From: an uncultured Nitrosomonadales bacterium
GTDB taxonomy: Bacteria; Pseudomonadota; Gammaproteobacteria; Burkholderiales; Gallionellaceae
DNA: 32,371 bases
Assembly (NCBI GenBank): GCA_903915035.1
Contig: CAIWRI010000077.1
Location: forward strand, 1 to 32,371
Direction of reading: 5' to 3'
The translations under genes and the position numbers were made by a program. The notes beneath the pieces were generated by a model, which made no database searches, was not told the origin of the DNA, and saw only the letters and a list, made by a program, of their open reading frames with translations. Below, piece by piece: positions 17,087 to 26,229 of the stretch; positions within the stretch are counted from its first letter, which is position 1, and each line of letters opens with the position of its first letter.

Positions 17087-17775
17087 GTACGCTGGAACAT
17101 AAAATTGAGCAGGTAAAAGCCCTGCTGGCCGATGCAGTGCGGGATTTTTCGCAAGTTACCTTTGCCAACAGTCTGGGCGCAGAAGATATGGTACTAACCG
17201 ATCTTATCGCCCGTTTTCAGCCTGACATTGCAATGTTCAGTCTGGACACCGGTCGGCTGCCGCAAGAAACTTACGATCTGATGCAGGCCTTGCGGCTTCG
17301 TTACAGTGCGCCGCTCAAGGTTTATTTCCCTGAATCGGGTTCAGTTGAAACCCTGATTAGCACCCAGGGGGTTAACGGTTTTTACGACAGCATAGAGAAC
17401 CGTAAAGCCTGTTGTTTTATCCGCAAAGTCGCCCCTTTAAAGCGCGCACTGGCCGGTAAGAAGGCCTGGATCACCGGAATGCGCCGCGATCAGGCGGTGA
17501 CGCGCGGCAGTCTGGCTTTATCCTCTTTTGATGCCGATCAGGGCTTGCAGAAATTCAACCCGCTGCTGGACTGGAGCAATGAGGAGGTTTGGGCCTACAT
17601 CAAACAGTACGATGTACCTTACAATGCGCTGCACGATCGTTTTTATCCCAGCATAGGCTGCGCACCCTGCACCCGTTCTGTCACGCCGGGCGAAGATATC
17701 CGCTCGGGTCGCTGGTGGTGGGAGAGTGCAGAGGGCAAGGAATGCGGTTTGCATATCGGTCGTTCGCCCAAATAG
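17083..17775 (+). CDS. cysH: Assimilatory adenylyl-sulfate (APS) reductase
   Basis: A 230-residue PP-loop-type reductase that reduces activated sulfate to sulfite using thioredoxin or glutathione. The double cysteine Cys110-Cys111 and the pair Cys193/Cys196 (CAPC) form the [4Fe-4S] ligand pattern of APS reductases, which the enterobacterial PAPS reductase lacks. The catalytic Cys221 is in KECGLH near the C-terminus. I therefore call it APS-specific, which agrees with the lack of an APS kinase gene in the cluster. It overlaps the DUF934 gene by 4 nt and is followed by cysD after 57 nt. Confidence 0.92.
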   Translation: MSTLEHKIEQVKALLADAVRDFSQVTFANSLGAEDMVLTDLIARFQPDIAMFSLDTGRLPQETYDLMQALRLRYSAPLKVYFPESGSVETLISTQGVNGFYDSIENRKACCFIRKVAPLKRALAGKKAWITGMRRDQAVTRGSLALSSFDADQGLQKFNPLLDWSNEEVWAYIKQYDVPYNALHDRFYPSIGCAPCTRSVTPGEDIRSGRWWWESAEGKECGLHIGRSPK

Positions 17776-17832
17776 CATACTGTGCAAGAATATGATGTCC
17801 GTGTTTATCACGGTCAATTAAAGGAAGTTACC

Positions 17833-18738
17833 ATGAGCAATCGCATTTTTACCCATCTGGACGCGCTGGAGTCCGAGTCTATCCACATCATGCGCGAAGT
17901 CGCTGCGGAATGTAAAAATCCGGCACTGCTGTTTTCCGGCGGCAAGGACTCTATCGTGATGTTGCGTCTGGCTGAAAAGGCATTTCGTCCTTGCAAGTTC
18001 CCGTTTCCGCTGGTGCATATCGACACCGAACACAACTTCCCGGAAGTGATCCAGACTCGAGACAAACTGGCTGCGGATTTGGGTGAGCGACTGATTGTGC
18101 GCTCACTGGAAGACTCCATCAAACGCGGCACCATCGTGATTAAAAATCCTGATTTGCCGCGCAATCCGTATCAGTCGGTCACGCTGCTTGAGACCATCGC
18201 CGAATTCGGTTTCGATGCCTGCATGGGCGGAGCGCGTCGGGATGAAGAAAAGGCGCGCGCCAAGGAACGCATCTTTTCGTTCCGTGACGAGTTCGGTCAA
18301 TGGGATCCGAAGAATCAGCGCCCCGAACTATGGGATATTTACAACACCCGAGTGCATCCGGGCGAAAATATCCGCGTTTTCCCGATTTCCAACTGGACAG
18401 AACTGGATATCTGGCAATACATAGGCCGTGAGAAGCTGGAAATTCCCTGCATTTACTACGCGCACGAGCGTGAAGTTATCCGCAGGGGAAATTCGGTCAT
18501 TCCGGTGTCTGAGCTGGTGCAGCCTAAGCCGGGCGAAAAGGTCGAAGTCCTGTCGGTGCGTTTCCGCACGGTGGGTGACGTGACCTGTACGGCACCTGTC
18601 GAATCGACAGCCGCGACGGTCGAGGAAATCATCGCAGAGACGGCAACCACCCGCATCACCGAACGCGGTGCGACCCGCATGGACGATCAGACCTCGGATG
18701 CCTCAATGGAACTGCGCAAAAAAGAAGGTTATTTTTAG
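17833..18738 (+). CDS. cysD: Sulfate adenylyltransferase subunit 2
   Basis: A 301-residue PP-loop ATP pyrophosphatase subunit that adenylates sulfate to APS together with the GTPase CysN. The SGGKDS PP-motif is at 35-40, followed by HIDTEHNFPE, GGARRDEEKARAKER and NWTELDIWQYI blocks typical of CysD. The ATG at 17833 is preceded by an AAGGAAG ribosome-binding site at 17821; an in-frame upstream ATG at 17782 lacks one. A 138-nt spacer with a hairpin separates it from cysN. Confidence 0.96.
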   Translation: MSNRIFTHLDALESESIHIMREVAAECKNPALLFSGGKDSIVMLRLAEKAFRPCKFPFPLVHIDTEHNFPEVIQTRDKLAADLGERLIVRSLEDSIKRGTIVIKNPDLPRNPYQSVTLLETIAEFGFDACMGGARRDEEKARAKERIFSFRDEFGQWDPKNQRPELWDIYNTRVHPGENIRVFPISNWTELDIWQYIGREKLEIPCIYYAHEREVIRRGNSVIPVSELVQPKPGEKVEVLSVRFRTVGDVTCTAPVESTAATVEEIIAETATTRITERGATRMDDQTSDASMELRKKEGYF

Positions 18739-18752
18739 GAACGTGAAGAGTT

Positions 18753-18830
18753 AAGGGATAAGGGAAGTACCACATGAAAAGCGCAGCAGATGAAAACATC
18801 GCCGTTTTTTACCCTTCCCTCTTCTCCCTT
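18753..18830 (+). repeat. Hairpin in the cysD-cysN spacer
   Basis: AAGGGATAAGGGAAG (18753-18767) pairs with CTTCCCTCTTCTCCCTT (18814-18830) as two purine-rich stems of six and seven base pairs around a small internal loop. There is no T run after it, so termination is unlikely. It could set the cysD to cysN ratio or be a repetitive element. Confidence 0.5.
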
Positions 18831-18860
18831 TCGAAACGCCTCTTCATATCAAACAGATAA
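18774..18860 (+). CDS. Possible 28-codon leader ORF before cysN
   Basis: An ATG at 18774 lies 6 nt after AGGGAAG (18761-18767), a good ribosome-binding sequence, and opens a 28-residue reading frame ending at TAA 18858-18860, 16 nt before the cysN start. The peptide has a charged start (MKSAADENIA) and a Ser/Leu/Phe-rich middle with no Cys. The ribosome-binding sequence is one arm of the hairpin described here, so folding could hide it. It may equally be chance within a repeat. Confidence 0.2.
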   Translation: MKSAADENIAVFYPSLFSLSKRLFISNR

Positions 18861-18876
18861 AAAAGGAATAAAACCA

Positions 18877-20127
18877 ATGAGCACCAACACACAGCTCCTA
18901 CGTTTCATCACCGCAGGCAGCGTAGACGACGGCAAGAGCACGCTGATCGGCCGCCTGCTGCACGATTCCAAATCCATCTTCGAAGACCAGTTTTCGGCGA
19001 TTGCCAAGACCAGCGAAAAGCGCGGCATGGCTGCGGTCGATCTGTCGCTGCTAACCGATGGTTTGCAGGCCGAGCGCGAACAGGGCATCACCATCGACGT
19101 GGCTTACCGATATTTCGCCACCCCTAAGCGCAAGTTCATCATCGGCGACACGCCAGGTCACGAGCAGTACACGCGCAACATGGTGACGGCCGCATCCACC
19201 GCCAATCTGGTCGTGATCCTGATCGACGCGCGACGCGGCGTACTGGTGCAGACGCGCCGGCATTCCTATCTTGCCTGTCTGGTCGGCATCCCGCACATCG
19301 TGCTGGCGGTCAATAAAATGGACATGGTGGATTATTCACAAGCCCGTTACGATGAAATTTGCACCGAATATCTGGCCTTTGCCGCTCAACTGGGGCTGCA
19401 TAATGTTACCTGTGTGCCTTTGTCTGCACTGGTAGGCGATATGCTGGTCGATCGCGGCGAGAATCTCTCCTGGTATCAGGGGCCGACCTTGATGGAACTG
19501 CTGGAAAATGTCGAAATCGACCACGATGTGAATACCAGCGATTTCAGATTTCCGGTGCAGTGGGTATGCCGCCCGCAGACCGAGGAATATCACGATTTCC
19601 GCGGTTTCATGGGACGGATTGAAGCGGGTTCAGTATCGGTAGGCGACGAGATCACAGTACTGCCGGCCGGTCGCACCAGCAAAGTGAAAGAAATCGCAAC
19701 CTTTGATGGTAAGCTGCAAACTGCTTATGCGCCGCAGTCTGTCACGATTAGCCTGACGGACGAGATCGACATTTCGCGCGGCGACATGTTTGTTAAAGCA
19801 GATTACCTGCCGGAAGTTGCGAAAGAGTTTGAAGCGATGTTGTGCTGGTTGTCTGAAACACCGCTGGACAAGAGTCGCAAATATCTCATCAAACACACTA
19901 CGCGCACGGCGAAATGCCTGTTTGCCAGCATCGATTATCGGGTGGATGTGAATACCCTGGAGCAGCACGCTGATCCGGTGGTGAATATGAACGACATCGC
20001 GCATGTCAAGCTGAAAGTGCAACAACCGCTGGTGTTCGACGCTTACAAGCGTAACCGTGCCAGTGGCAGCTTTATCGTGATCGATGAGGCGACCAACAAC
20101 ACCGTCGCAGCGGGAATGATTGCCTAA
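18877..20127 (+). CDS. cysN: Sulfate adenylyltransferase subunit 1 (GTPase)
   Basis: A 416-residue EF-Tu-like GTPase that drives APS synthesis by CysD. The P-loop is GSVDDGKST at 14-22, DTPGH at 91-95 and NKMD at 146-149; two beta-barrel domains follow. It ends without an APS kinase (CysC) domain, so it does not make PAPS. It is somewhat shorter than the 475-residue E. coli CysN. The ATG at 18877 has an AAAAGGA ribosome-binding site at 18861-18867; an upstream in-frame ATG at 18790 lacks support. Last gene of the sulfate-assimilation block. Confidence 0.95.
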   Translation: MSTNTQLLRFITAGSVDDGKSTLIGRLLHDSKSIFEDQFSAIAKTSEKRGMAAVDLSLLTDGLQAEREQGITIDVAYRYFATPKRKFIIGDTPGHEQYTRNMVTAASTANLVVILIDARRGVLVQTRRHSYLACLVGIPHIVLAVNKMDMVDYSQARYDEICTEYLAFAAQLGLHNVTCVPLSALVGDMLVDRGENLSWYQGPTLMELLENVEIDHDVNTSDFRFPVQWVCRPQTEEYHDFRGFMGRIEAGSVSVGDEITVLPAGRTSKVKEIATFDGKLQTAYAPQSVTISLTDEIDISRGDMFVKADYLPEVAKEFEAMLCWLSETPLDKSRKYLIKHTTRTAKCLFASIDYRVDVNTLEQHADPVVNMNDIAHVKLKVQQPLVFDAYKRNRASGSFIVIDEATNNTVAAGMIA

Positions 20128-20255
20128 GTAACAATAAACCGGGGCGGATGCCTGAAATCTGAACGAGCAGAAACTTCGCCAAAGTCAGTATCAGGCCTCC
20201 AGACTGGCATCCCGTTTAATCGCCCGGTAAAACAGCGAAGGGGCTTTCGTATATT

Positions 20256-21080
20256 TTACTGTAGTTGCGATGTCCAGAGTTCCTGCCATTTTTCCACCCA
20301 GCAGCAAACATGAGTGAAGCCCGGAATAAAGATCAATTCGGGGCGACGAGAGTCGGGAAATCGTGCGGCATACGCCTGTGATACTTCCGCGCTGATCACT
20401 TCATCGCGCTCACCAATCAAATGCTTTTGCGGCACGAACTGCAATTTTTTCCATTCATCCGATGGATTCAATGAGTGCACCAAAGGCGTATCGTGATGCA
20501 GCATCGTCCATACAGCGGGATCAAGGTTACCCGCCACCGTAATCAACTCGGCCACATCAGCACGTCGTGCCGCCAGCAGAGCCGCCACCGCACCACCGCC
20601 TGAATAACCGACCAAAATAAGCTTACCGGCGCGGTAACGCAGCTTTAGGGCGTCAACTGCCTGGTTACTGGCAACAATCGCTTCATTTGAAAAACGCCGG
20701 TCGGTCCAGTAGCTTTTCCGGCATGTTCCCCGGTCAACAGGATCAACATACTGACAGGGACGTGCCAGATAAACCGCGACACCTTGAGGCTGACGCAGTG
20801 CCAGCTCAAGCGCTAGCGGATGCATAGGCGTAGGGTCCATAGACACTTCCGAGCGGGATATAAAGGCTAAGCCATCGCCCTCGATATAAATCGTCAGTGT
20901 TTCTGCCGGTTTGACATGCGGCACATAGGCAGTCAGTACAAACTCACCGGTCGGGATGCGCAGCTTTTCCCAGCCCGCCTGAGCGGCTAGCTGCTCTGCA
21001 TGTTGCCAGCGCAGTTGCGGGGATAAATCCGTGCAAGCACTTAACAACAACAGCAGTGCCCATTTTATGCAGGCAACCAT
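20256..21080 (-). CDS. Alpha/beta hydrolase-fold lipoprotein
   Basis: A 274-residue protein beginning MVACIKWALLLLLSAC, a lipoprotein signal peptide with lipobox LSAC, so it is expected to be lipid-anchored in the envelope. An alpha/beta-hydrolase core follows, with the nucleophile elbow GYSGGG, an Asp in the GERDEV segment and a C-terminal His in GFTHVCCW that could complete the triad. Substrate is unknown; it could be a small-ester lipase or peptidase-like enzyme. The start at 21080 begins 1 nt after the stop of the giant upstream gene, indicating coupling. An in-frame ATG at 21104 would displace the signal peptide. Confidence 0.75.
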   Translation of the reverse strand: MVACIKWALLLLLSACTDLSPQLRWQHAEQLAAQAGWEKLRIPTGEFVLTAYVPHVKPAETLTIYIEGDGLAFISRSEVSMDPTPMHPLALELALRQPQGVAVYLARPCQYVDPVDRGTCRKSYWTDRRFSNEAIVASNQAVDALKLRYRAGKLILVGYSGGGAVAALLAARRADVAELITVAGNLDPAVWTMLHHDTPLVHSLNPSDEWKKLQFVPQKHLIGERDEVISAEVSQAYAARFPDSRRPELIFIPGFTHVCCWVEKWQELWTSQLQ

Positions 21081-21081
21081 T

Positions 21082-24000
21082 TCATTTAGGCACCCCCAGC
21101 GCACTCAGCAACGGTGTCAAAAATTGCTCATAATGCCGCCAGCGTTGAACAGATGAGTTATAAATCGGCTGACGCACCTGGGTCACGCTCGCGGTGCGGA
21201 TATTGCGCGTATTTTTATGGAAATCAAGACAGCGTTCATCCCATTCCAGTCCGCAAAAATCAATCAAGCGCCGCGCTTGACCCTCCATATCGGCGACCAT
21301 ATCTTCATATTGCACTTCAATGAATGCATTTTTCGGCAAGACTTTTTTCCAGTGATCCATCAATCGCTGATAATTGACATAGTGCTGCCCCAGCTCCGCC
21401 AGATCGTAAGTCGCGTCCTGATGACGGTTAAACAACCGGGTAAAACAGGAAACACAAGTATCGACCGGATTGCGTTTGACATGAATGATGCGCGCATGGG
21501 GCAACATTAACGGAATCAGACCCAGCGCCATGTAGTTAGCCGGCATTTTGTCGGTGATGCGTACAGCATCAAGTGCATGTTGTTGCAGACGCGCCACATA
21601 TTGCGCACCCCAGCGAGTTAGTTGCTCTTTTGTCAGGTCAAGTAAATTTTCAGGGTAAGGCAGTCCGGTCTCCCCTGACTGCTGTACGATTTCCATCAGG
21701 TCACGCAACTCACCCGCACCATGCACCTTAGAGTGACTGGCGATAATCTGTTCGGTCAGCGTGGTGCCGGAACGCGGCATCCCCAGTACGAATACCGGCA
21801 AGTCGGAAGGATCGCCCGCCCCTTTGCGTTTGGTAAAATACTTTTTGTCGAAAACGGCGATCAGCCGGTCGATACGCGCACTATCCGCTTCCGGACTGTA
21901 ATGCAATTTGGCGCGTTTAATCCGTGCACCTTCCAGAAAATGCGGAAAGGCCTTGTCGTATTCTTTCAAATCATCATAGGCTTTACCCAAGGCATAATGC
22001 AGTGACAGGCGCTGTTCTTCCTTCAAGGAATCAATCTCAGCCAGTTTAGCTTCAAGCGCGGCGAGATTTTCATCTCCGGCTTTCACTTTGCGTACCTGAA
22101 CCAGATGGAAACGCGCACCTATGCATTCGCTGTCTTTGGCAATAGCGCGTTTCAATAATGCTTCCGCTTCGTCTATTTTCCCCGCTTCAAGTTGCAGATT
22201 TCCCAGACCCGACAAGGCATCGGGCAGTTCAGCGTCTATAGTCAATGCCTGACTAAACGCGGCAGTTGCTAGCTCAGCTTCGCCTTGTTCCATCAACACA
22301 TTGCCCAACTGACACCAGGCATCGGTGTTTTCAGGTGCAATTCTGTTCACCTGTTCGAGTAAGGCCTGTGCTTCGGGCAACAAATCCTGTTCATAACGCG
22401 CCCGTGCCAGACCTATCATGGCTTCAGGATAATCAGGTTTAATTTGCAATGAGCGTTCAAGCAGCACAACAGCAGCGTCGATCTGCTCCTGTTTTAATCG
22501 TGCCAGCCCCAGATTGCACAAGGCTTCAGGATAAGCCGGCTGCAAATTCAACGCTTTTTCAAGCACCGGCACTGCCTCATCCGCCTTATCGTCTTCGACC
22601 AGCACCGCCCCCAGATTACTCAAGGCTTCAAGATAGTCAGGGGAAGTTTCCAGTGCGCGGCGATACCATGCTTCCGCGCGAGGTTTGTCCTTGCGTGCGC
22701 GTTCGATACTGCCCAGGTTATTGAGCGATTGCAAAAGGCCGGGAGCTAACGACAACGCCCTTAAATGGCAGGCTTCAGATGCGTCATATTGCTTGGCATC
22801 ATACAGTGCAACACCCAGATTACTATGTGCAGAAGCCATCGCCGGTTCAATTTGCACCGCCTGCCTGCCGTGCATAATGGCTTCCTCCAGACGTTGTTGC
22901 TGACGGCACATCTCGGCCATATTGCTGTGAAACAACGCAACATCAGACGCTATCGAAATCGCCTTTGCAATCAATTCCAGCGCCAGTACCGGCCGGCCTG
23001 CCTGATAGGCCACGACACCCAGCAAATGCAACGCATGGGCATGCTCAGGATGCAGCTGCAAGATTTGTTTCAATATATTTTCAGCCTCGGTCAAGCGCCC
23101 TGCACTCTGATGCGTGCTCGCCAGTTGCATGGCCTGATCAACGGAAAGATTCGCCGGAGCCTTAACCTGCTGCTGGCCATGCACCGCAGGCGAGTTCAGC
23201 TTGCGGGGTTGAACCGGCAGCGATAAGGACTTAAGGTCAGTTTGCACCTTATTCAACACACTGTTCCAGTCGCCGAATTTCGGCTGATTATAAATATGCA
23301 AACCAGGATACCAGGGACTGTCAGCTCTTTTTTCCAGCCAGCGCCATTCGCCGTCAAAACGGTTCATCATCCATACAGGACGCCCCAGCCCACCCGCCAG
23401 ATGAACCATAGACGAGTCTATGGAAATCACCAGATCCAGATTTGATACCAAGGCAGCCGTATCGGCAAAATCGCTCAACTCCTGCGTCCAGTCCAGCCAG
23501 TCGATATTGGCAGGAATGACAGGACACACTTCATCAGTTGCCCATTTTTGTAAGCTAACCCAAGCGACGCGTTCATCCTGCAGCAGCGGCATAATTTGTT
23601 CAAACGACAGACTGCGCCTGGCATCATATTGATGTGCAGGACGACCGGCCCAGGCAATACCGATTCTGCACCTGCCGGGGGCAGCCTCCTCCAGTCGTTC
23701 ACGCCAGTGCTGATGAGCAACAGACGGCACCTTGAGATAGGGAATTGCCGCAGGGATACTATCCACACGGGTCTGGTGCGCACGCGGCAAAGACATCAGC
23801 ATACACTGCCAGTGCCAGGTCGAATAATCCGCCGGCATCTGGTTCAAAATCAGGATACGTTCATTAAAAGCCCATTCCATCAACCGGGAAGTCGGCGCTG
23901 CACAAACAAAGCCTACTTTGGCAAAACGACTGGCCGCCAGTTCAAGATAGCGCGAAAACTGGAAGGTATCACCGAAACCCTGTTCTGTGATCACCAGTAA

Positions 24001-26202
24001 GCTCTGAGTTTCTGTGTTCAGTTCTCCGTTCCACTGCGGCAACGGGCAGGCAGGCCGCATAAACCCGCCACGATGACTTTCCGCAGAACCCGTCCAGCGC
24101 GCTTCATAATTTTCCCAGCCGGCCTGAAAATCACCCAGTTTCAACTGTGCCATGCCAAGATTCAACCGCGCCATGGCAAACTCAGGTGCCAGTTGTACCG
24201 ACTTTTCAAAGGCGGCACGCGCCTGCCCCATCAACCCCATATCCTGCAGCAAGAAGCCTAAGCTATTTAGCACGCCGGGGAAAGCCGGCTGCAGGCTGAG
24301 CGCCTGCTCATAACTTGCGCGCGCCGCCTCAAAACGATTCAGGCGATACAAGGAAATGCCTTTCAGATGCCAGAGCTGTGGCGACATCTGAACCATAGCC
24401 GGATCGAGCAGTTGAATGACTTGATCGTGCTCACTGCGCCCCTGCATGGACAGGCAGCGGTCGGCAAGGCTTTCGTCTTGAACAACGTTCATTTCCGGCA
24501 GTTCAACTTCCGCAGGCCGGTAGTCCTTGACCCGATCATATAAGGGCTTCAAGTGACGGGCAAAATGTTTCCAGCGCGATACCGATGTTTTATAAATGGG
24601 TTTCCTGACCTGGGCGACACTGGCGGTTTTGACCAGTCTGTCGTTTTTATGGAATTCCAGACAGTTCTCATCCCACGGTAAGCCGACAAAGTCCAGCACG
24701 CGGCGCGCCTGTTTCTCGGTATCTTCAACCATATCCTCGTAACGCAAATCAAGTAGGCGCCCCTTGGGCAACACCTTGCGCCAGTGCTGCATCAACTTCA
24801 TGTAGCGCACGTAATAGCGGCCTAACGTACCCTGATCGTAAGCAAACTCCATGGTGTCGTTGAACAAACGGGAATAACAGGAGAAGCAGGAATCCATCGG
24901 ATCGCGCATGGCATGGATGATTTTGGCCTGCGGCAGCGCCAGATGAATCAGCCCGAGATAGAAAAAATTGGCCGGCATCTTGTCGGTGATATAGGCGCTG
25001 TCAGGCGAGAGCATCCATACCCGTTTGAGATATTCCTCACCCAGGCGTTGCATATCATCTGTGGTCAACCCGGCAACGCCCTCGGTAAAGGACTGTCCTT
25101 GCTGCGCACCGGTGAGCGCCGTAATCACTTCACTCAGGTCGACCAGTTCACCCGCACCGTAAACAGAAGGGTGGCTGCACAACACCTGTTCCAGCAGGGT
25201 TGTGCCTGAACGCGGCATACCAACAATAAAAATCGGCGTACGTACAGCAGCCGTTGACGATACATATTTGCGGGCTGCAAAATACTTCTTGTCGAAAATA
25301 CGAATGATGTTGTCCAGCATCGCATCCGCCGCAGTCTCATTCATTGGCAGCAGCGCATGCTGCACGCGGTTGCCCTCTTCGTAAGCGGCATACGCGCGGT
25401 CATATTCGCCGGTATCATCGAGCGCCTTACCCAGCGCAAAACAGTAACGTATGCGCGCATGATCACTCAAGCTTGTACGTCTGGCATACACTTGTTCTAA
25501 AATAGCCAAATGCGGGTCATCCTTTTTGTAGGTTTTGAGCGAGGAGAGATTGTAATGCGCCTCGACAAAATCAGCACGCGCTGCAATTGCCGCCGCAAAA
25601 CAGGCTCGCGCCTGATCCAACTTCCCCTGCTCGCTGTAGATGGCACCGGCATTGTTTTGCGCTTCAGCGTGCATCGGGTTGAGTTCAATCGCCTTGTTGT
25701 AAGCATCCAGTGCCGCCCCTTTGTCGCCTTGTTGTTCCAGCGCGGAACCCAGATTATTCCAGGACAGACCGTGATTGGCATCCAGCTTGATCGCACGACG
25801 ATATGATACGATAGCATGCCCATAATCCTTTGCATCGGTATAAGCCAAGCCTAAATTATAATGCGCGTCAATATCGGCAGGCGCTAATTTTACCGCCTGA
25901 ATACCGGCTTTAATGGCATCAGCCAATCGACCCAGACGACGGCACATCTCGCCGTAGTTGCGCTGATAAAGCACATTTTTTTTGTCAAGGGCGATGGCTG
26001 CTTTCAGCAGATCTGCCGCTAATGGCAGATTACCTTCGTTAAAGGTCAGTAATCCCAAGGCATGAAAAGCCGGATGAAATTTTGCATCGATTGTGATCAC
26101 GCGACGATAAACAGTTTCTGCTTCTGCGACACGACCCGTGCGTTCGAAGGCTTGCGCGTCGGTCATAAGCTGCATCATATTTGGTATTTTTTTAGATGAC
26201 AT
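21082..26202 (-). CDS. Giant TPR / sulfotransferase / glycosyltransferase multidomain protein
   Basis: One uninterrupted 1706-codon frame. Domains read in order: TPR repeats at about 10-290; a sulfotransferase at about 320-560 with the PAPS 5'-phosphosulfate loop GMPRSGTT (328-335), GAGEL and RDPMDSCFS; TPR repeats at 605-700; a GT9/heptosyltransferase-like domain at about 735-1000 (EQGFGDTFQFSRY, IAWAGRP, SIDSSMVHLAGGLGRPVW); TPR repeats at 1030-1370; and a second sulfotransferase at about 1465-1700 with GMPRSGTT (1474-1481), GAGEL and RNPVDTCVS. The sulfotransferases resemble the Sulfotransfer_3/tyrosylprotein type that uses PAPS. No signal peptide, so presumably cytoplasmic. GGAG lies 9-12 nt before the ATG. 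It starts 27 nt downstream of the preceding glycosyltransferase gene and is coupled to the hydrolase gene downstream. Acceptor unknown; a protein or surface glycan is inferred. Confidence 0.88.
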   Translation of the reverse strand: MSSKKIPNMMQLMTDAQAFERTGRVAEAETVYRRVITIDAKFHPAFHALGLLTFNEGNLPLAADLLKAAIALDKKNVLYQRNYGEMCRRLGRLADAIKAGIQAVKLAPADIDAHYNLGLAYTDAKDYGHAIVSYRRAIKLDANHGLSWNNLGSALEQQGDKGAALDAYNKAIELNPMHAEAQNNAGAIYSEQGKLDQARACFAAAIAARADFVEAHYNLSSLKTYKKDDPHLAILEQVYARRTSLSDHARIRYCFALGKALDDTGEYDRAYAAYEEGNRVQHALLPMNETAADAMLDNIIRIFDKKYFAARKYVSSTAAVRTPIFIVGMPRSGTTLLEQVLCSHPSVYGAGELVDLSEVITALTGAQQGQSFTEGVAGLTTDDMQRLGEEYLKRVWMLSPDSAYITDKMPANFFYLGLIHLALPQAKIIHAMRDPMDSCFSCYSRLFNDTMEFAYDQGTLGRYYVRYMKLMQHWRKVLPKGRLLDLRYEDMVEDTEKQARRVLDFVGLPWDENCLEFHKNDRLVKTASVAQVRKPIYKTSVSRWKHFARHLKPLYDRVKDYRPAEVELPEMNVVQDESLADRCLSMQGRSEHDQVIQLLDPAMVQMSPQLWHLKGISLYRLNRFEAARASYEQALSLQPAFPGVLNSLGFLLQDMGLMGQARAAFEKSVQLAPEFAMARLNLGMAQLKLGDFQAGWENYEARWTGSAESHRGGFMRPACPLPQWNGELNTETQSLLVITEQGFGDTFQFSRYLELAASRFAKVGFVCAAPTSRLMEWAFNERILILNQMPADYSTWHWQCMLMSLPRAHQTRVDSIPAAIPYLKVPSVAHQHWRERLEEAAPGRCRIGIAWAGRPAHQYDARRSLSFEQIMPLLQDERVAWVSLQKWATDEVCPVIPANIDWLDWTQELSDFADTAALVSNLDLVISIDSSMVHLAGGLGRPVWMMNRFDGEWRWLEKRADSPWYPGLHIYNQPKFGDWNSVLNKVQTDLKSLSLPVQPRKLNSPAVHGQQQVKAPANLSVDQAMQLASTHQSAGRLTEAENILKQILQLHPEHAHALHLLGVVAYQAGRPVLALELIAKAISIASDVALFHSNMAEMCRQQQRLEEAIMHGRQAVQIEPAMASAHSNLGVALYDAKQYDASEACHLRALSLAPGLLQSLNNLGSIERARKDKPRAEAWYRRALETSPDYLEALSNLGAVLVEDDKADEAVPVLEKALNLQPAYPEALCNLGLARLKQEQIDAAVVLLERSLQIKPDYPEAMIGLARARYEQDLLPEAQALLEQVNRIAPENTDAWCQLGNVLMEQGEAELATAAFSQALTIDAELPDALSGLGNLQLEAGKIDEAEALLKRAIAKDSECIGARFHLVQVRKVKAGDENLAALEAKLAEIDSLKEEQRLSLHYALGKAYDDLKEYDKAFPHFLEGARIKRAKLHYSPEADSARIDRLIAVFDKKYFTKRKGAGDPSDLPVFVLGMPRSGTTLTEQIIASHSKVHGAGELRDLMEIVQQSGETGLPYPENLLDLTKEQLTRWGAQYVARLQQHALDAVRITDKMPANYMALGLIPLMLPHARIIHVKRNPVDTCVSCFTRLFNRHQDATYDLAELGQHYVNYQRLMDHWKKVLPKNAFIEVQYEDMVADMEGQARRLIDFCGLEWDERCLDFHKNTRNIRTASVTQVRQPIYNSSVQRWRHYEQFLTPLLSALGVPK

Positions 26203-26229
26203 TTCTACTCCAACAGTCTCTGTATATTT

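Noticed and set aside
20128-20255. Bidirectional terminator between cysN and the hydrolase gene
   Set aside because: GGATGCC and GGCATCC occur here but about 55 nt apart and without T runs, so no convincing terminator can be drawn.
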